Below, one piece after another: positions 31,018 through 41,686 of a DNA stretch of 64,000 bases. The notes beneath the pieces were generated by a model that made no database searches, was not told the origin of the DNA, and was given only the letters and a program-made list of their open reading frames with translations. The position numbers and the translations under genes are program-made. Position 1 is the stretch's first letter. Each line of letters starts with the position of its first letter. The DNA lies in assembly GCA_000565345.1 (NCBI GenBank), contig AQOF01000005.1:1-64000 (forward strand), written 5' to 3'. The stretch is from Salinivibrio costicola subsp. costicola ATCC 33508 = LMG 11651. Lineage in GTDB: Bacteria > Pseudomonadota > Gammaproteobacteria > Enterobacterales > Vibrionaceae.

Positions 31018-32769
31018 ATGGCAGGCAGAATCCCGCGCGCATTCATTGATGACTTGCTTTCACGTCTCGACATCGTTGAGATCATAGATGCACGGGTCAA
31101 GCTCAAGAAAAAAGGCAAAAACTATAGTGCCTGTTGCCCGTTCCATAACGAGAAAACCCCCTCATTCAGTGTGAGCCAGGATAAGCAGTTTTATCACTGC
31201 TTCGGATGTGGTGTGCACGGCAATGCGATTGACTTTATGATGGAATTCGAACGGCTCGAATTTCCGGAAGCGATCGAAGAGCTAGCCAGTGGTCTGGGTT
31301 TAGAGGTACCTCGCGAGCAATCGTCGGGTGGTTCCGCACGGCCCAGCATGCCAAGTGATGATAAGCGCCAAATCTACGAGATGATGGAAGCCATTGCGCG
31401 TACCTACAGCGGTGAATTACGCACCGATGCTGGGCAAGTGGCCATCGATTATCTCAAACAGCGCGGATTATCCGGAGAAGTGGTAAAACAGTTTGGTGTC
31501 GGGTTCGTTCCTGACCAATGGGATACGATTAAGCGACGTTTTGGGCGCAGCCAAGCCGATCAGCAGCAACTGTTAACGGCAGGGATGCTGATTGAAAATG
31601 ACAATGGCCATACTTATGACCGTTTTCGTGGCCGCATTATGTTCCCGATTCGCGATCGACGTGGTCGTGTGATTGGTTTTGGTGGCCGGGTATTGGGAGA
31701 TGGCACGCCTAAATACCTTAACTCACCTGAAACCCCGATCTTTCATAAAGGTCGTGAGTTGTATGGTTTGTATGAGGTGATGCAGTCTTACCGCCACCCC
31801 GAACGTATTTTGGTGGTTGAAGGCTACATGGATGTGGTGGCGTTGGCGCAATTTGGCGTTGACTATGCGGTTGCCTCATTGGGGACCTCTACCACAGGTG
31901 AACATATTCAAACCCTGTTCCGGCAAACCAGTACTATACTGTGTTGCTACGATGGTGATCGTGCCGGTCGTGATGCGGCATGGCGTGCGATGGAGCAAGC
32001 CCTGCCTTATATTCATGATGGTCGGCAGCTGAAGTTTATGTTTTTGCCCGATGGCGATGATCCTGACTCCATGATCCGCCAAGAAGGGAAAGAAGGTTTT
32101 GAGCAGCGCTTAAGCGAGGCGCAAAGCTTATCGACCTTTATGTTTAATACCTTGCTCAAGCAGGTGGATACCAGTAGCCGAGAGGGCAAAGCCAAGCTAG
32201 CTAACTTAGCCGTGCCACTGATTGAGAAAGTGCCGGGTGATACGTTGCGTCTTTATTTACGTAATACGTTAGGGCAAAAGCTCGGTATTATGGATGATCA
32301 CCAGTTGGATACGCTAATCAGCCGGCAAGGACAACCTGTTAAGGTCCATGGTCAGCCTGACATTAAGCGTACACCCATGCGTGAGGTGATTGCCTTATTG
32401 GTGCAGTACCCCATGCTTGGTCAAGAAGTGCCGCCGTTACCCTCGGCAGACACCATTGATTTACCCGGGTTAGCGTTGTTAAACCCGATCCTTGAGATCT
32501 GTCGACAGCGCCCCCATATCACTACCGGCCAGTTGCTAGAGCACTGGCGGGGAACCAAACAAGAAGCCTTGTTAGCCCGTTTGGCTGGCTGGGACCTACA
32601 TGTTGACGATGAAAATGCGTCAGAACTTTTTTGCGATTCACTGGATAGAATACTCGCCCAGTGTGTCGAACAACAAATAGCCAAGTTGCAAGCGAAGTCA
32701 AATACCGTCGGCTTATCAGTCGAAGAGAAGCGGGAACTGATGCTCCTTATACAGAGCCAGTCCGTTTAG
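31018..32769 (+). CDS. dnaG: DNA primase DnaG
   Basis: DnaG synthesises RNA primers at the replication fork. The 583-residue protein has the N-terminal zinc-binding domain (CPFHNEKTPSFSV and CFGCG, about 40-65), the RNA-polymerase core with FRGRIMFPIRD, and the TOPRIM motifs VEGYMDVVAL and YDGDRAG with DGDDPDSM. A C-terminal helicase-binding domain follows. It begins at an ATG after TTTCAGGTT and is followed by rpoD after 93 bp. Intact. Confidence 0.98.
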   Translation: MAGRIPRAFIDDLLSRLDIVEIIDARVKLKKKGKNYSACCPFHNEKTPSFSVSQDKQFYHCFGCGVHGNAIDFMMEFERLEFPEAIEELASGLGLEVPREQSSGGSARPSMPSDDKRQIYEMMEAIARTYSGELRTDAGQVAIDYLKQRGLSGEVVKQFGVGFVPDQWDTIKRRFGRSQADQQQLLTAGMLIENDNGHTYDRFRGRIMFPIRDRRGRVIGFGGRVLGDGTPKYLNSPETPIFHKGRELYGLYEVMQSYRHPERILVVEGYMDVVALAQFGVDYAVASLGTSTTGEHIQTLFRQTSTILCCYDGDRAGRDAAWRAMEQALPYIHDGRQLKFMFLPDGDDPDSMIRQEGKEGFEQRLSEAQSLSTFMFNTLLKQVDTSSREGKAKLANLAVPLIEKVPGDTLRLYLRNTLGQKLGIMDDHQLDTLISRQGQPVKVHGQPDIKRTPMREVIALLVQYPMLGQEVPPLPSADTIDLPGLALLNPILEICRQRPHITTGQLLEHWRGTKQEALLARLAGWDLHVDDENASELFCDSLDRILAQCVEQQIAKLQAKSNTVGLSVEEKRELMLLIQSQSV

Positions 32770-32862
32770 AAAGTAGCCAGCAAAGGTGACATTTGTTAAA
32801 ATTGGCGGTTTGCGTTTCCGCATACTAAATTCTTCACTCAGACCCGAAGTTGGATATCGTCT

Positions 32863-34708
32863 ATGGATCAAAATCCGCAGTCACAGCTAAAGTTGCTTGT
32901 CGCAAAAGGCAAGGAGCAAGGCTATCTGACCTATGCCGAAGTTAATGACCACCTCCCGGAAGACATTGTCGATTCCGACCAAATAGAAGACATCATTCAG
33001 ATGATTAATGACATGGGCATTCAAGTGGTGGAAGCCGCGCCAGATGCCGATGAGTTAATGATGTCAGAAACCGTGGCCGACGAAGATGCAGCAGAAGCCG
33101 CGGCGGCAGCTCTATCGAGTGTGGAGAGCGAGATTGGTCGCACCACGGATCCCGTTCGCATGTACATGCGTGAAATGGGGACGGTCGAGGCTGTTGACCC
33201 GTGAGGGCGAGATCGATATTGCCAAGCGTATCGAAGATGGCATCAATCAGGTGCAGTGTTCGGTAGCGGAATATCCGGCCTCGATTGCTTCACTGCTTGA
33301 TCAATTCGACAAAGTTGAAGCCGAAGAGCTTCGCTTAACCGACATCATTTCGGGATTTATCGATCCCGAACAGGACAGTGTCGCCCCGACCGCGACCCAT
33401 ATCGGCTCCGAGCTCAGTGAAAAAGAGCTGGATGACGAAGATGAAGACGACGACAAAGACGATAGCGACGAAGACGATGAGAGTGAGGAAGATGTCGGTA
33501 TCGATCCTGAGCTCGCACGTGAAAAGTTCAGCGAATTGCGTCGTACTTATTCGGCAATGGAAACCGCGATTCAGAAGTACGGGCGTTATGACGACCGCAC
33601 TAAATCATCGATCGAAGAATTGTCTGAGACATTTAAACAGTTCCGTCTGATCCCCAAACAGTTTGATCGTTTGGTAAAAGACATGCGTCAGACCATGGAC
33701 AAGGTTCGCACCCAAGAGCGTTTGGTGATGCGTCTTTGTGTCGATCAGGCGAAAATGCCGAAGAAAACCTTTGTGCAACTGTTTGGCGGTAACGAGTCAT
33801 CAGATGCATGGATTGACCAAGCACTTAATTCAGGCAAGCCTTACGCAGAGCGTGTCGCACGTTACGAAGAAGATCTACGCCGTTGTGTGCAGAAGCTAAA
33901 AATTATCGAAGACGAAACTGGCCTGTCGGTCGAGCGTATCAAAGATATTAGCCGTCGCATGTCCATTGGTGAAGCGAAAGCACGCCGTGCCAAGAAAGAA
34001 ATGGTTGAGGCGAACTTGCGTTTGGTGATTTCGATTGCGAAAAAATACACCAACCGTGGCTTACAATTCTTGGATCTGATTCAAGAAGGTAACATTGGCT
34101 TGATGAAAGCGGTGGATAAGTTCGAATACCGCCGTGGTTATAAATTCTCAACCTATGCCACTTGGTGGATTCGTCAGGCGATCACACGCTCGATTGCAGA
34201 CCAAGCACGGACCATTCGTATTCCGGTGCATATGATTGAGACCATCAACAAGCTCAACCGTATTTCGCGCCAAATGCTGCAGGAAATGGGCCGCGAGCCG
34301 TTACCGGAAGAATTGGCAGAGCGGATGCTGATGCCAGAAGATAAAATCCGCAAAGTGCTGAAAATTGCCAAAGAGCCGATCTCGATGGAAACACCGATTG
34401 GTGATGATGAAGATTCACACTTAGGTGATTTTATCGAAGACACCACGTTGGAACTGCCTATGGATTCGGCGACGTCGAACAACCTTAAGATGGCAACCAA
34501 TGATGTCTTAGCCGGTCTTACGCCACGCGAAGCGAAAGTACTGCGTATGCGCTTTGGTATTGAAATGAATACTGACCATACGCTGGAAGAAGTGGGTAAA
34601 CAGTTTGATGTGACTCGTGAGCGTATTCGTCAGATTGAGGCGAAAGCGCTACGTAAACTTCGTCATCCAAGCCGCTCAGAAACACTGCGCAGCTTCTTGG
34701 ACGAATAA
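32863..34708 (+). CDS. rpoD: RNA polymerase primary sigma factor RpoD (one frameshift)
   Basis: RpoD (sigma 70) directs transcription of housekeeping genes. Region 1.1 lies at the N-terminus ([12 protein letters not shown]), an acidic Asp/Glu stretch sits in the non-conserved region (about 185-215), region 2 is [15 protein letters not shown], and the region 4 helix-turn-helix is near the end (TREAK-like, [17 protein letters not shown]). The frame breaks at 33189-33190, where GTCGAGCTG reads GTCGAGGCTG, one extra G, within [14 protein letters not shown]. Removing it gives 614 residues (E. coli 613). A literal reading yields two overlapping frames, neither a plausible separate protein. Confidence 0.97.
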
Positions 34709-34780
34709 AGTGATACCTGTTTAGCGGACAGCGGTTAAGCGTAACAGCTGTTTAGCACAGCAGCGGTTTAGTGTAATAAC

Positions 34781-34811
34781 AAAAAGGCGAGCCAGTGGCT
34801 CGCCTTTTTTT
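34781..34811 (+). terminator. terminator after rpoD
   Basis: A perfect 9-bp stem (GGCGAGCCA with TGGCTCGCC) preceded by A5 and followed by T7 ends the rpsU operon and faces mgtE. Confidence 0.92.
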
Positions 34812-34878
34812 GGGTTTATTGTCGTGATTTTTCTCGTGGACCAACCCCACACATCGTGGCCGATTAACCTTATCTGCG

Positions 34879-36246
34879 TTAAGTAATAAACAGCGTCGCC
34901 AAGCCTAAAAAGGCAAGCAAGCCGACCACATCGGTAATGGTGGTGAGCGCCATGCCGCCCGCTAACGCCGGATCGATATTGTATTTTTTCAGCAATGTCG
35001 GTATTGCGACCCCAGCAATGCCCGCGATAAATAGGTTGACCAGCATTGCACCGGAAATAATTAACCCTAACTCAATACTGCCTTTCCAAACCACCACAAT
35101 GCCACCAATAATAGCGGACCAAATCAGCCCGTTCATCAACCCCACGGTGGCTTCTTTGGCCAGTAACCAGCGGGTGTTGGAATCACCGATATGGCCGACG
35201 GCAAGCCCTCGGATCACCAGTGCGACCGTTTGGTTACCCGCTACACCACCCATAGAAGGGACGATGGTCATTAAAACGGCGATTGCCGCCATTTTATCCA
35301 GGGTGCCTTCAAACATATTAGAGACGGACGCCGCGGTTAGGGCGGCGAGCACATTGATCCCAAGCCAAATGCTACGACGACGTGCACTTTTAAAAGCCGG
35401 TGCAAAGGTGTCTTCCTCGTCATCCAAGCCTGCCATACTCATCATCGAATGCTCGGCATCTTCACGAATAATATCGACGACATCATCAATGGTAATCCGA
35501 CCGACGAGGTGATTACGTTCGTCGACAACAGGGGCGGAAACCCAGTTACGACGCTCAAACAAATGGGCGACATCGCCATCATCCATGGTGACGCTGATCG
35601 CTTCATCAGGATCCTCCATGATGTCAGCAATGGCGACATCCGGCTGATTCACCAAGAGGGCACTGATAGGCAAATTACCGATTAATCGGCCATTGGGATC
35701 AATCACGTACAAGGTATCGGTGGTATCGGGTAACTCACCGCGCATGCGCAAATAGCGTAAGACCACGTCCACGGTGACATCATCACGAATAGTGACGACG
35801 TCGGTGTTCATGATCCCGCCTGCAGACTCCTCAGGATAGGAAAGGGCTTGTTGCACCCGCGTCCTATCTTGGGCATCCATTTGCGCTAGCACATCTTGAG
35901 AAACGTCCTGAGGCAAGCTACGCAGCAAGTAGGCGACATCATCGGTCTCCATGCCCTCGGTGGCTGCCGCAAGCTGATCGGGCGCCATCCGCACCATGAT
36001 ACCGTCTTTAACGTCCTCCGAGAGCTCATCAAGGATTTCCCCCTGATCCTCTGGATCGGTTAATTGCCACAGAACAAGACGCCCTTTTGGCGGCGATGCT
36101 TCTAGCAGGTGGGCGGTATCTTCCGGCTCCATGTCCTCAAGCATGCGACGTACGCGTACGAACATCCCTTGCTCAAGGAGTTGAGTGACTTCTTGGAGAC
36201 GTTGGTGGGTTTGGTTACTTTGTTCTTGTTCTGTTGACTCTGCCAT
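34879..36246 (-). CDS. mgtE: magnesium transporter MgtE
   Basis: MgtE is a Mg-gated Mg2+ channel of the inner membrane. The 455-residue protein has the layout N domain (about 10-135, with DMEPEDTAHLLEASP), paired CBS domains (about 140-265) and five transmembrane helices (about 290-455). Near its end is the conserved GGMALTTITDVVGLLAFLGL helix. The start at 36246 has GGGGGAGT upstream. It is monocistronic between the rpoD terminator and npr; the same neighbours occur in Vibrio. Intact. Confidence 0.96.
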   Translation of the reverse strand: MAESTEQEQSNQTHQRLQEVTQLLEQGMFVRVRRMLEDMEPEDTAHLLEASPPKGRLVLWQLTDPEDQGEILDELSEDVKDGIMVRMAPDQLAAATEGMETDDVAYLLRSLPQDVSQDVLAQMDAQDRTRVQQALSYPEESAGGIMNTDVVTIRDDVTVDVVLRYLRMRGELPDTTDTLYVIDPNGRLIGNLPISALLVNQPDVAIADIMEDPDEAISVTMDDGDVAHLFERRNWVSAPVVDERNHLVGRITIDDVVDIIREDAEHSMMSMAGLDDEEDTFAPAFKSARRRSIWLGINVLAALTAASVSNMFEGTLDKMAAIAVLMTIVPSMGGVAGNQTVALVIRGLAVGHIGDSNTRWLLAKEATVGLMNGLIWSAIIGGIVVVWKGSIELGLIISGAMLVNLFIAGIAGVAIPTLLKKYNIDPALAGGMALTTITDVVGLLAFLGLATLFIT

Positions 36247-36352
36247 CGGTCACTCCCCCAAATGCAATGACTAAAATTCTAACCCAATCAGGGGTGTCTG
36301 TCTCATGACAAATCGGTTGAAGGCGGGAATTGTGGGCAATGAACGCACAGGC

Positions 36353-36649
36353 TTACGTCGTGGCGTGAGAGGTGACCGTGTCTTCGTCAAATCCCGCCTC
36401 AAATAACGCTTTGACTGCATCTAGGGCTAACGCTGACTGAGGGCCATAGGCCGACACTGTGATCGTTTCGCCTTGTGCTGATTCGAGCATCAGCATCGCC
36501 ATCACACTGTCTGCATTAGCGGACTTAGTGTCGGTTTGTAGGGTGACTTGCGCATCATAGTCTTGCACTAACTCAACCAGCTTTATCGCGGCGCGGGCAT
36601 GGAGGCCAAGGCGATTACGGACACAGACCTGTGCTGACAAGGCGGTCAT
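36353..36649 (-). CDS. ptsO: phosphocarrier protein NPr (HPr-like, nitrogen PTS)
   Basis: NPr carries phosphate between EI-Ntr and EIIA-Ntr in the regulatory nitrogen phosphotransferase system. The 98-residue product has the active-site His in [10 protein letters not shown] and the HPr serine region ([13 protein letters not shown]). Its ATG overlaps the rapZ stop (ATGA). It closes the rpoN-hpf-ptsN-rapZ-ptsO operon. Intact. Confidence 0.95.
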   Translation of the reverse strand: MTALSAQVCVRNRLGLHARAAIKLVELVQDYDAQVTLQTDTKSANADSVMAMLMLESAQGETITVSAYGPQSALALDAVKALFEAGFDEDTVTSHATT

Positions 36650-37497
36650 CCTTGTTGCTCCAACGTGCGATGACGGATTTGCACCTGTTCGCCTAACTCA
36701 TGAAAATAATCAGATAAATACTGGGCAACATAGACAGAGCGATGTTTACCACCGGTACAGCCGATTGCTACGGTCACATAACTGCGGTTGTTATTTTTAA
36801 GCGCCGGGAGCCAAGACTCTAAAAAGCCCTTAATTTGCGCGATCACCATTGCGACATCTGGCTGAGCGGCAAGAAACATGCGGACGGGTTTTTCTAAGCC
36901 AGTATGGGGTCGTAACGTGGGCTCCCAATGCGGGTTGGGTAAAAAGCGAACATCAAACACATAATCGGCATCGGCGGGCAAGCCATGCTTGAAGCCGAAC
37001 GATTCAAATACCATGACAAGATCGTTGCTGGTGCGGCCAAGCACCAAGGCACGCACAGATTCACTCAAATCGTGGATAGAGAGCCCGGATGTGTTGATAA
37101 CGCGATCGGCATGAGCTTTTATCGGTGCCATCTGTTGCTTTTCGGCTTGGATCGCTTGCTCAAGCGACAAATTATGTCGCGATAACGGATGCAAACGCCG
37201 TGTTTCACTGAATCGTTTGATCAGATCCTTGTCATCCGCATCCAAATAATAAAGTGTCACATCGCAGACTTGTCGTAATGCCTCTAAAGTATCCGCGATC
37301 GGCTCTTTCGCATTCGGAAGGTTACGGATATCTAAACTCACCGCGATTTTGGCGTCGGCGTCATCTTGTGACACGACAAAGTCACGCAGCAAGTTAACGG
37401 GTAAATTGTCGACGCAATAGTAGCCAAGATCCTCGAGTACCCTTAGCGCCACTGACTTGCCTGAGCCAGAGCGGCCACTGACAATTTTTAGCATCAT
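36646..37497 (-). CDS. rapZ: RNase adapter protein RapZ
   Basis: RapZ senses glucosamine-6-phosphate and hands the GlmZ small RNA to RNase E in enterobacteria. The 283-residue protein has a Walker A ([11 protein letters not shown], near residue 8) and the C-terminal [12 protein letters not shown] block. Two consecutive ATG codons begin it; the first is used. It lies 24 bp after ptsN. Intact. Confidence 0.96.
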   Translation of the reverse strand: MMLKIVSGRSGSGKSVALRVLEDLGYYCVDNLPVNLLRDFVVSQDDADAKIAVSLDIRNLPNAKEPIADTLEALRQVCDVTLYYLDADDKDLIKRFSETRRLHPLSRHNLSLEQAIQAEKQQMAPIKAHADRVINTSGLSIHDLSESVRALVLGRTSNDLVMVFESFGFKHGLPADADYVFDVRFLPNPHWEPTLRPHTGLEKPVRMFLAAQPDVAMVIAQIKGFLESWLPALKNNNRSYVTVAIGCTGGKHRSVYVAQYLSDYFHELGEQVQIRHRTLEQQG

Positions 37498-37521
37498 AAT
37501 GTTCCCCGTTAGCCTGATGGC

Positions 37522-37965
37522 TTATTGCGTAATAATGTTGTAGAGCTCTTGGTCTGAGTCAGCACTGCGAAGTTGACGACATAGCTGTTTATCGTTCAGC
37601 TTCTCCGCAATACTCGAAAGGGTTTGTAAGTGCACCTTACATTGCTCATCGGGTACCAGTAACGCGAATAGCAAATCCACCGGACGTTTGTCGACTGCAT
37701 CAAACTCGATAGGTTCCGCACATTGCAACAACACCCCGATAGCCTGTTGGCTCTCAAGTGTTCGCCCATGTGGGATAGCAATCCCCGCGCCAATGCCTGT
37801 GGTGCCGAGTTTTTCACGGCTTAGCATGCATTCAAACAATTTTTGCGCGTTAGTGCCCATTTTATCCGCAGCAACCTGACTAATAATTTCCAGGGCGCGT
37901 TTTTTGCTGGAGCAGTGGACAGCACTACGCGTGCAGTCCACTGAAAGTACATCTTTAAGTTCCAT
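37522..37965 (-). CDS. ptsN: nitrogen regulatory EIIA-Ntr, PtsN
   Basis: PtsN is the terminal phosphate acceptor of the nitrogen PTS and controls potassium transport and stress responses in E. coli. The 147-residue protein carries the phosphorylated His in GIAIPHGRT (about residue 66). It follows hpf with a gap of three bases and precedes rapZ. Intact. Confidence 0.96.
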   Translation of the reverse strand: MELKDVLSVDCTRSAVHCSSKKRALEIISQVAADKMGTNAQKLFECMLSREKLGTTGIGAGIAIPHGRTLESQQAIGVLLQCAEPIEFDAVDKRPVDLLFALLVPDEQCKVHLQTLSSIAEKLNDKQLCRQLRSADSDQELYNIITQ

Positions 37966-37968
37966 AGC

Positions 37969-38256
37969 CTAATGCTGTTTGAGCTTTTCTTTGTGTTTAC
38001 TCAGTTGTTTAACCAGTTTATCGGTCAACCCGTCAATGGCCGCATACATGTCTTGCGACTGTGCTTTCGCATGGAGCTCGCCGTTATTTACATGGAGCGT
38101 TGCCTCTGCGATTTGGTCAAGCTTTTGAACATTCAGTACAACATGGACATTGTTAATGTGCTCGAAAAAGCGCTCGAGTTTAGCAAATTTGGTTTCCACA
38201 TACTCGCGCAATGGTGGCGTGATGTCGACAGACTGTCCAGTCAGGTTGATTTGCAT
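37969..38256 (-). CDS. hpf: ribosome hibernation promoting factor, HPF
   Basis: HPF binds the 30S decoding site in stationary phase and promotes 100S dimers. The 95-residue short form ([20 protein letters not shown] at the start, [20 protein letters not shown] later) matches the gammaproteobacterial type. I use the ATG at 38256; another ATG two codons earlier is closer to AAGGA. It lies 25 bp after the restored rpoN stop. Because of the frameshift in rpoN, a literal translation joins the two, which is an artefact. Confidence 0.94.
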   Translation of the reverse strand: MQINLTGQSVDITPPLREYVETKFAKLERFFEHINNVHVVLNVQKLDQIAEATLHVNNGELHAKAQSQDMYAAIDGLTDKLVKQLSKHKEKLKQH

Positions 38257-38281
38257 ACACATTTTCCTTCTGTTGAGGCGT

Positions 38282-39750
38282 CTACAATAGACGCTTGCGC
38301 TGGTTTGACGGCGCAATGCCAAGTGACTCTCGGTACTTGGCAATGGTCCGTCTTGCAACTTTAATGCCTTGCTCGGCCAGCAATGCGGCAATCTTGCTAT
38401 CACTGAGTGGCTTGTTTGCCGGCTCGTCAGCGACCAATTTTTTATGAAGGCCCGAATCGCCGTCGATGAGCATTCACCGCCATTGTCGGTGCTCACATGG
38501 CTGGAGAAAAAGTATTTCAGCTCGAAAATACCGCGAGGCGTATGCATATACTTTTGTGTGGTGACACGGGAAATGGTCGACTCGTGCATATCCACATCAA
38601 GGGCAATATCATTCAAGACCATGGGCTTCATGGCCTCCTCGCCGTATTCAAAAAAGTCATGTTGGTGCTCAACGATACAGCGCGTCACCTTAAGTAAGGT
38701 GTCATTGCGGCTTTCCAAGCTCTTAATCAGCCATTTTGCTTCTTGTAAGTGTGAACGAATAAATTGGCCATCAGATGCACTGCAGCCATTGCGTCCGTAA
38801 GCCGCATATTGCTCGTTCACTTTCAGTTTAGGCACACTATCTGGGTTAATTTGTACCACCCATTGGCCTTGGTGTTTAAACACGGATACATCAGGGACCA
38901 CGTACTCAGCTTCGTTGGTGACAATTAAGTTACCCGGGCGAGGCTCTAAACTGTGGATGAGCTGCATCACCGCTTTAAGCTCCGGCTCTTTTAGACGGGT
39001 TTCTCGCATGAGTTGGCGATAATCGCGATTGGCAAGTAAGTCCATATGTTCGGTCAAGACCTTGCGCGCGTCTGCCAGCCAGGGCGTATTGTCATCATAG
39101 GTGGCCAGTTGCAGCATTAAACATTCTTGCAGTGAACGCGCCGCAATCCCCAGAGGATCAAAGTGCTGGACGCGTTTAAGCACCGCTTCAACTTCATCCA
39201 GTTCAATATCATCACTGCCGAGGCTATCTAAAATATCCTCGGTACTGACTGAGAGATAGCCTTGGTCATCCACCGCATCAATGATAGCCATGGCAATCAC
39301 GTGATCGTTTTCGGAAAATGGCGTGAGCTCAAGCTGCCATTTTAAATAGTCATATAGCGTCTGCGTGGTTTCCCCTTGATAAACGGGCTGATCATCATAT
39401 CCACCCACACCGGTATTGCCGGTGCCAGCAGAGTATAAGTGGTCCCACGTTGTATCAACTGGGAGATCATCCGGCATTTCGTTTTTTTCGAACGCATCGG
39501 ATGTTTCCATGGTATCGGCACTGGCGGTTGCCGTTTCTTGTGAGGCCGCATGCTGATCGTGCTGACTATCACTTTGATCCGTGTCTTGCTCTTGGCCTTC
39601 GTCATGTTCCAATAGAGGGTTGGATTCCAACGCTTCTTGGATCTCTTGTTGCAAATCCAACGTCGACAACTGCAACAGACGAATCGCCTGTTGCAGTTGT
39701 GGTGTCATTGCGAGTTGTTGTCCAAGCTTAAGCTGAAGCGTGGGTTTCAT
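38282..39750 (-). CDS. rpoN: RNA polymerase sigma-54 factor RpoN (one frameshift)
   Basis: RpoN directs transcription from -24/-12 promoters with AAA+ activators; in vibrios it controls flagella, nitrogen use and quorum sensing. The Gln-rich region I starts [20 protein letters not shown], an acidic region II follows (about 50-105), and the C-terminal RpoN box is [10 protein letters not shown]. The frame breaks at 38438-38443: six bases of the A-run (coding strand) should be seven, restoring [16 protein letters not shown]. Repair gives 489 residues. The start at 39750 matches the family; an upstream start would add nine residues. Confidence 0.96.
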
Positions 39751-39871
39751 AGAGGCTTTACACCTTTCCTTTTTCAACGACCAAAGAGGTTAAAAACGCT
39801 TGCTCTGGTCAACAGAGCAAGCGTCTTATTTAACTATAGCCTTGATTGGCATTTTTTAGCGTGAGCCGATC

Positions 39872-40597
39872 CTACAATTTGAACTGATCGCCCAAGTAAA
39901 CCCGTTTAACGTGATCATCATTGAGCACCTCATCAGGCGTGCCGTGTGCAATCAAGTGACCTTGGCTGACAATGTAAGCGTGCTCACAGACACTGAGCGT
40001 CTCGCGTACATTGTGATCAGTGATGAGCACACCGAGACCACGGTCACGTAAGTGTTCAATGATTTTTTTTATATCGATAACCGAAATCGGGTCAACCCCA
40101 GCGAAGGGCTCATCAAGCAAAATAAATTTAGGGTTCGCGGCGAGGGCGCGCGCAATTTCAACCCGCCGGCGTTCACCCCCAGAAAGCGCCATGCCTAAGC
40201 TGTCACGAATATGTTGGATATTAAACTCGTCCAACAAGTCTTCGGCTTTGTCCTGACGTTCTTCTTTAGTCAAGGATTTACGCGTTTGTAGCACCGCCAT
40301 GAGATTATCGTAGACGCTGAGTTTACGAAATATCGACGCTTCTTGCGGTAAGTAACCGATCCCCAAGCGAGAGCGATTGTGCATGGGTTGAATGCTGATG
40401 TCTTTATCATCGATATAAATCGCCCCCTCATCACGGGCCACTAAGCCACAATCATATAAAATGAGGTGGTTTTTCCCGCACCATTCGGGCCAAGCAGACC
40501 GACGATTTCACCGGATTTCACTTCCAAGCTTACATCGGCGACGACCTTTTCGCCCTTTATAACTTTTTGCCAAGTTGGCCGCTGTCAGTGTTGCCAT
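39872..40597 (-). CDS. lptB: LPS export ABC transporter ATPase LptB (two frameshifts)
   Basis: LptB powers extraction of LPS from the inner membrane for the Lpt bridge. The N-terminus is [17 protein letters not shown]; Walker A is [14 protein letters not shown], the signature [15 protein letters not shown] and Walker [14 protein letters not shown]. Two breaks nearly cancel: one extra A at 40547-40550 (AAAA for AAA before VVADVS) and one missing G at 40445-40446 (GTGGGC reads GTGGC before LVARDEG). After repair the product is 241 residues, exactly as in E. coli. It follows lptA by 8 bp. Confidence 0.96.
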
Positions 40598-40605
40598 GTG
40601 GCCTC

Positions 40606-41142
40606 TTATTCCGCGTCTGACTCAGATGAATCGTTATTGGATGAATTTTTTTTACTTGTCGGCTGTAAAATCGTGGTGACCCGTTTGTTGCTATCACTCT
40701 CGGCAACCAATTGTTGTTTGTCGATTTCGTAGGTGATCACATTGCCCTCTACCTGGTTGCCACTTTGCTCGAGCATCGCATTGGTCGACATTTTGAGATA
40801 TTCATTACCGACTTCATAACGCAGTTTGTTCGCTTCGCCATGAATCTGTTTGCCGTCATCCATGGTTTGCTCAAAGGTTGCCGGTTTACCATAGGCTTCG
40901 ATGGTTTCACTGCCATCTTTCCCCTCCAGGCGGATAACGATCAGTTTATCGGCCAAGATTTTAATGCTGCCTTGGGTGAGCACGACATCTTGTGTGAAGG
41001 TCACCGTATTGGTGGCCATGTCCAAATGCTGACTTTCAGATTGAATGTGAATAGGTTGCTCGGTGTCGCTACTCAGCGCTAGTGAGTAGTGCGAAAATAG
41101 CAACATCGCACCTGCTAGTGCTTTAACGAGGGGTCGTTTCAT
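40606..41142 (-). CDS. lptA: LPS transport periplasmic protein LptA
   Basis: LptA forms the periplasmic beta-jellyroll bridge carrying LPS to LptDE. The 178-residue product has a signal peptide (MKRPLVKALAGAMLLFSHYSLALS), then the OstA-like domain (PIHIQSESQHLDM) and a Ser/Asp-rich tail. I choose the start at 41142, five codons inside the longest frame, because it gives a proper signal peptide; it overlaps the lptC end by 20 bases. Intact. Confidence 0.94.
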   Translation of the reverse strand: MKRPLVKALAGAMLLFSHYSLALSSDTEQPIHIQSESQHLDMATNTVTFTQDVVLTQGSIKILADKLIVIRLEGKDGSETIEAYGKPATFEQTMDDGKQIHGEANKLRYEVGNEYLKMSTNAMLEQSGNQVEGNVITYEIDKQQLVAESDSNKRVTTILQPTSKKNSSNNDSSESDAE

Positions 41143-41686
41143 ATCGGCCTTTAACATCGTCTAACAATTCCATCTGGTGGCTACCGAAGTTGCCCTTCAC
41201 GCGTTTTCCTGTGGTTTGAAAACGGGTGCCCGTGATGGTGGTAGGACTATCGGACCAAAAATCTCGTGTTGTGAGGTTTAAGGTCACAGAGTCGGTGGTT
41301 ACCGAATCAATTTGTGCATTCGGCAGTAAATTAAAAATACGGACATTGCCCGTCATAGTGAGCAGGTGCTCGTCCGATAAAACGGCGTAGTTTGCGCTCA
41401 CACGCCACTCTTCATCTTGGCCGCCTTGATAGGTCCAAAGTACAGGCTCATTAAAATGGGTCTCATCGATTTTGGCGTAGTGCTCAAGATGCTTGGCTTC
41501 AACGGTATAACTACGCACACCGTCAGCAGTATACTGCACCGTTTCAATGTCTTCGCCGGTAAACAAAGGCTTTTCTGCATCAGGGGTGACCTGTTGCACC
41601 TTTTGCCAACGGTGCTGGGCCAATAGGTAATAGCCGCTGAGTGCACAAAGCACGATCAGTAAAAGCAGGCCTAGCCGCCGAGTCAT
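41123..41686 (-). CDS. lptC: LPS export protein LptC
   Basis: LptC is a bitopic membrane protein passing LPS from LptBFG to LptA. The 187-residue product has one N-terminal transmembrane helix (about 5-24) and a beta-jellyroll periplasmic domain (FTGEDIETVQYTADG onward). It overlaps kdsC by four bases upstream and lptA downstream, in the classical kdsD-kdsC-lptC-lptA-lptB order. Intact. Confidence 0.94.
   Translation of the reverse strand: MTRRLGLLLLIVLCALSGYYLLAQHRWQKVQQVTPDAEKPLFTGEDIETVQYTADGVRSYTVEAKHLEHYAKIDETHFNEPVLWTYQGGQDEEWRVSANYAVLSDEHLLTMTGNVRIFNLLPNAQIDSVTTDSVTLNLTTRDFWSDSPTTITGTRFQTTGKRVKGNFGSHQMELLDDVKGRYETTPR

Noticed and set aside
33086..34708. A second, overlapping sigma factor beginning inside rpoD
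   Set aside because: The overlap continues RpoD exactly once one extra G is removed; the upstream part of that frame has no homology.
37969..39777. A single 602-codon open frame joining RpoN to HPF
   Set aside because: The RpoN C-terminus with its RpoN box is intact in the neighbouring frame after a lost A in an A-run, and HPF has its own start and ribosome site. The fusion is an artefact of the frame break.
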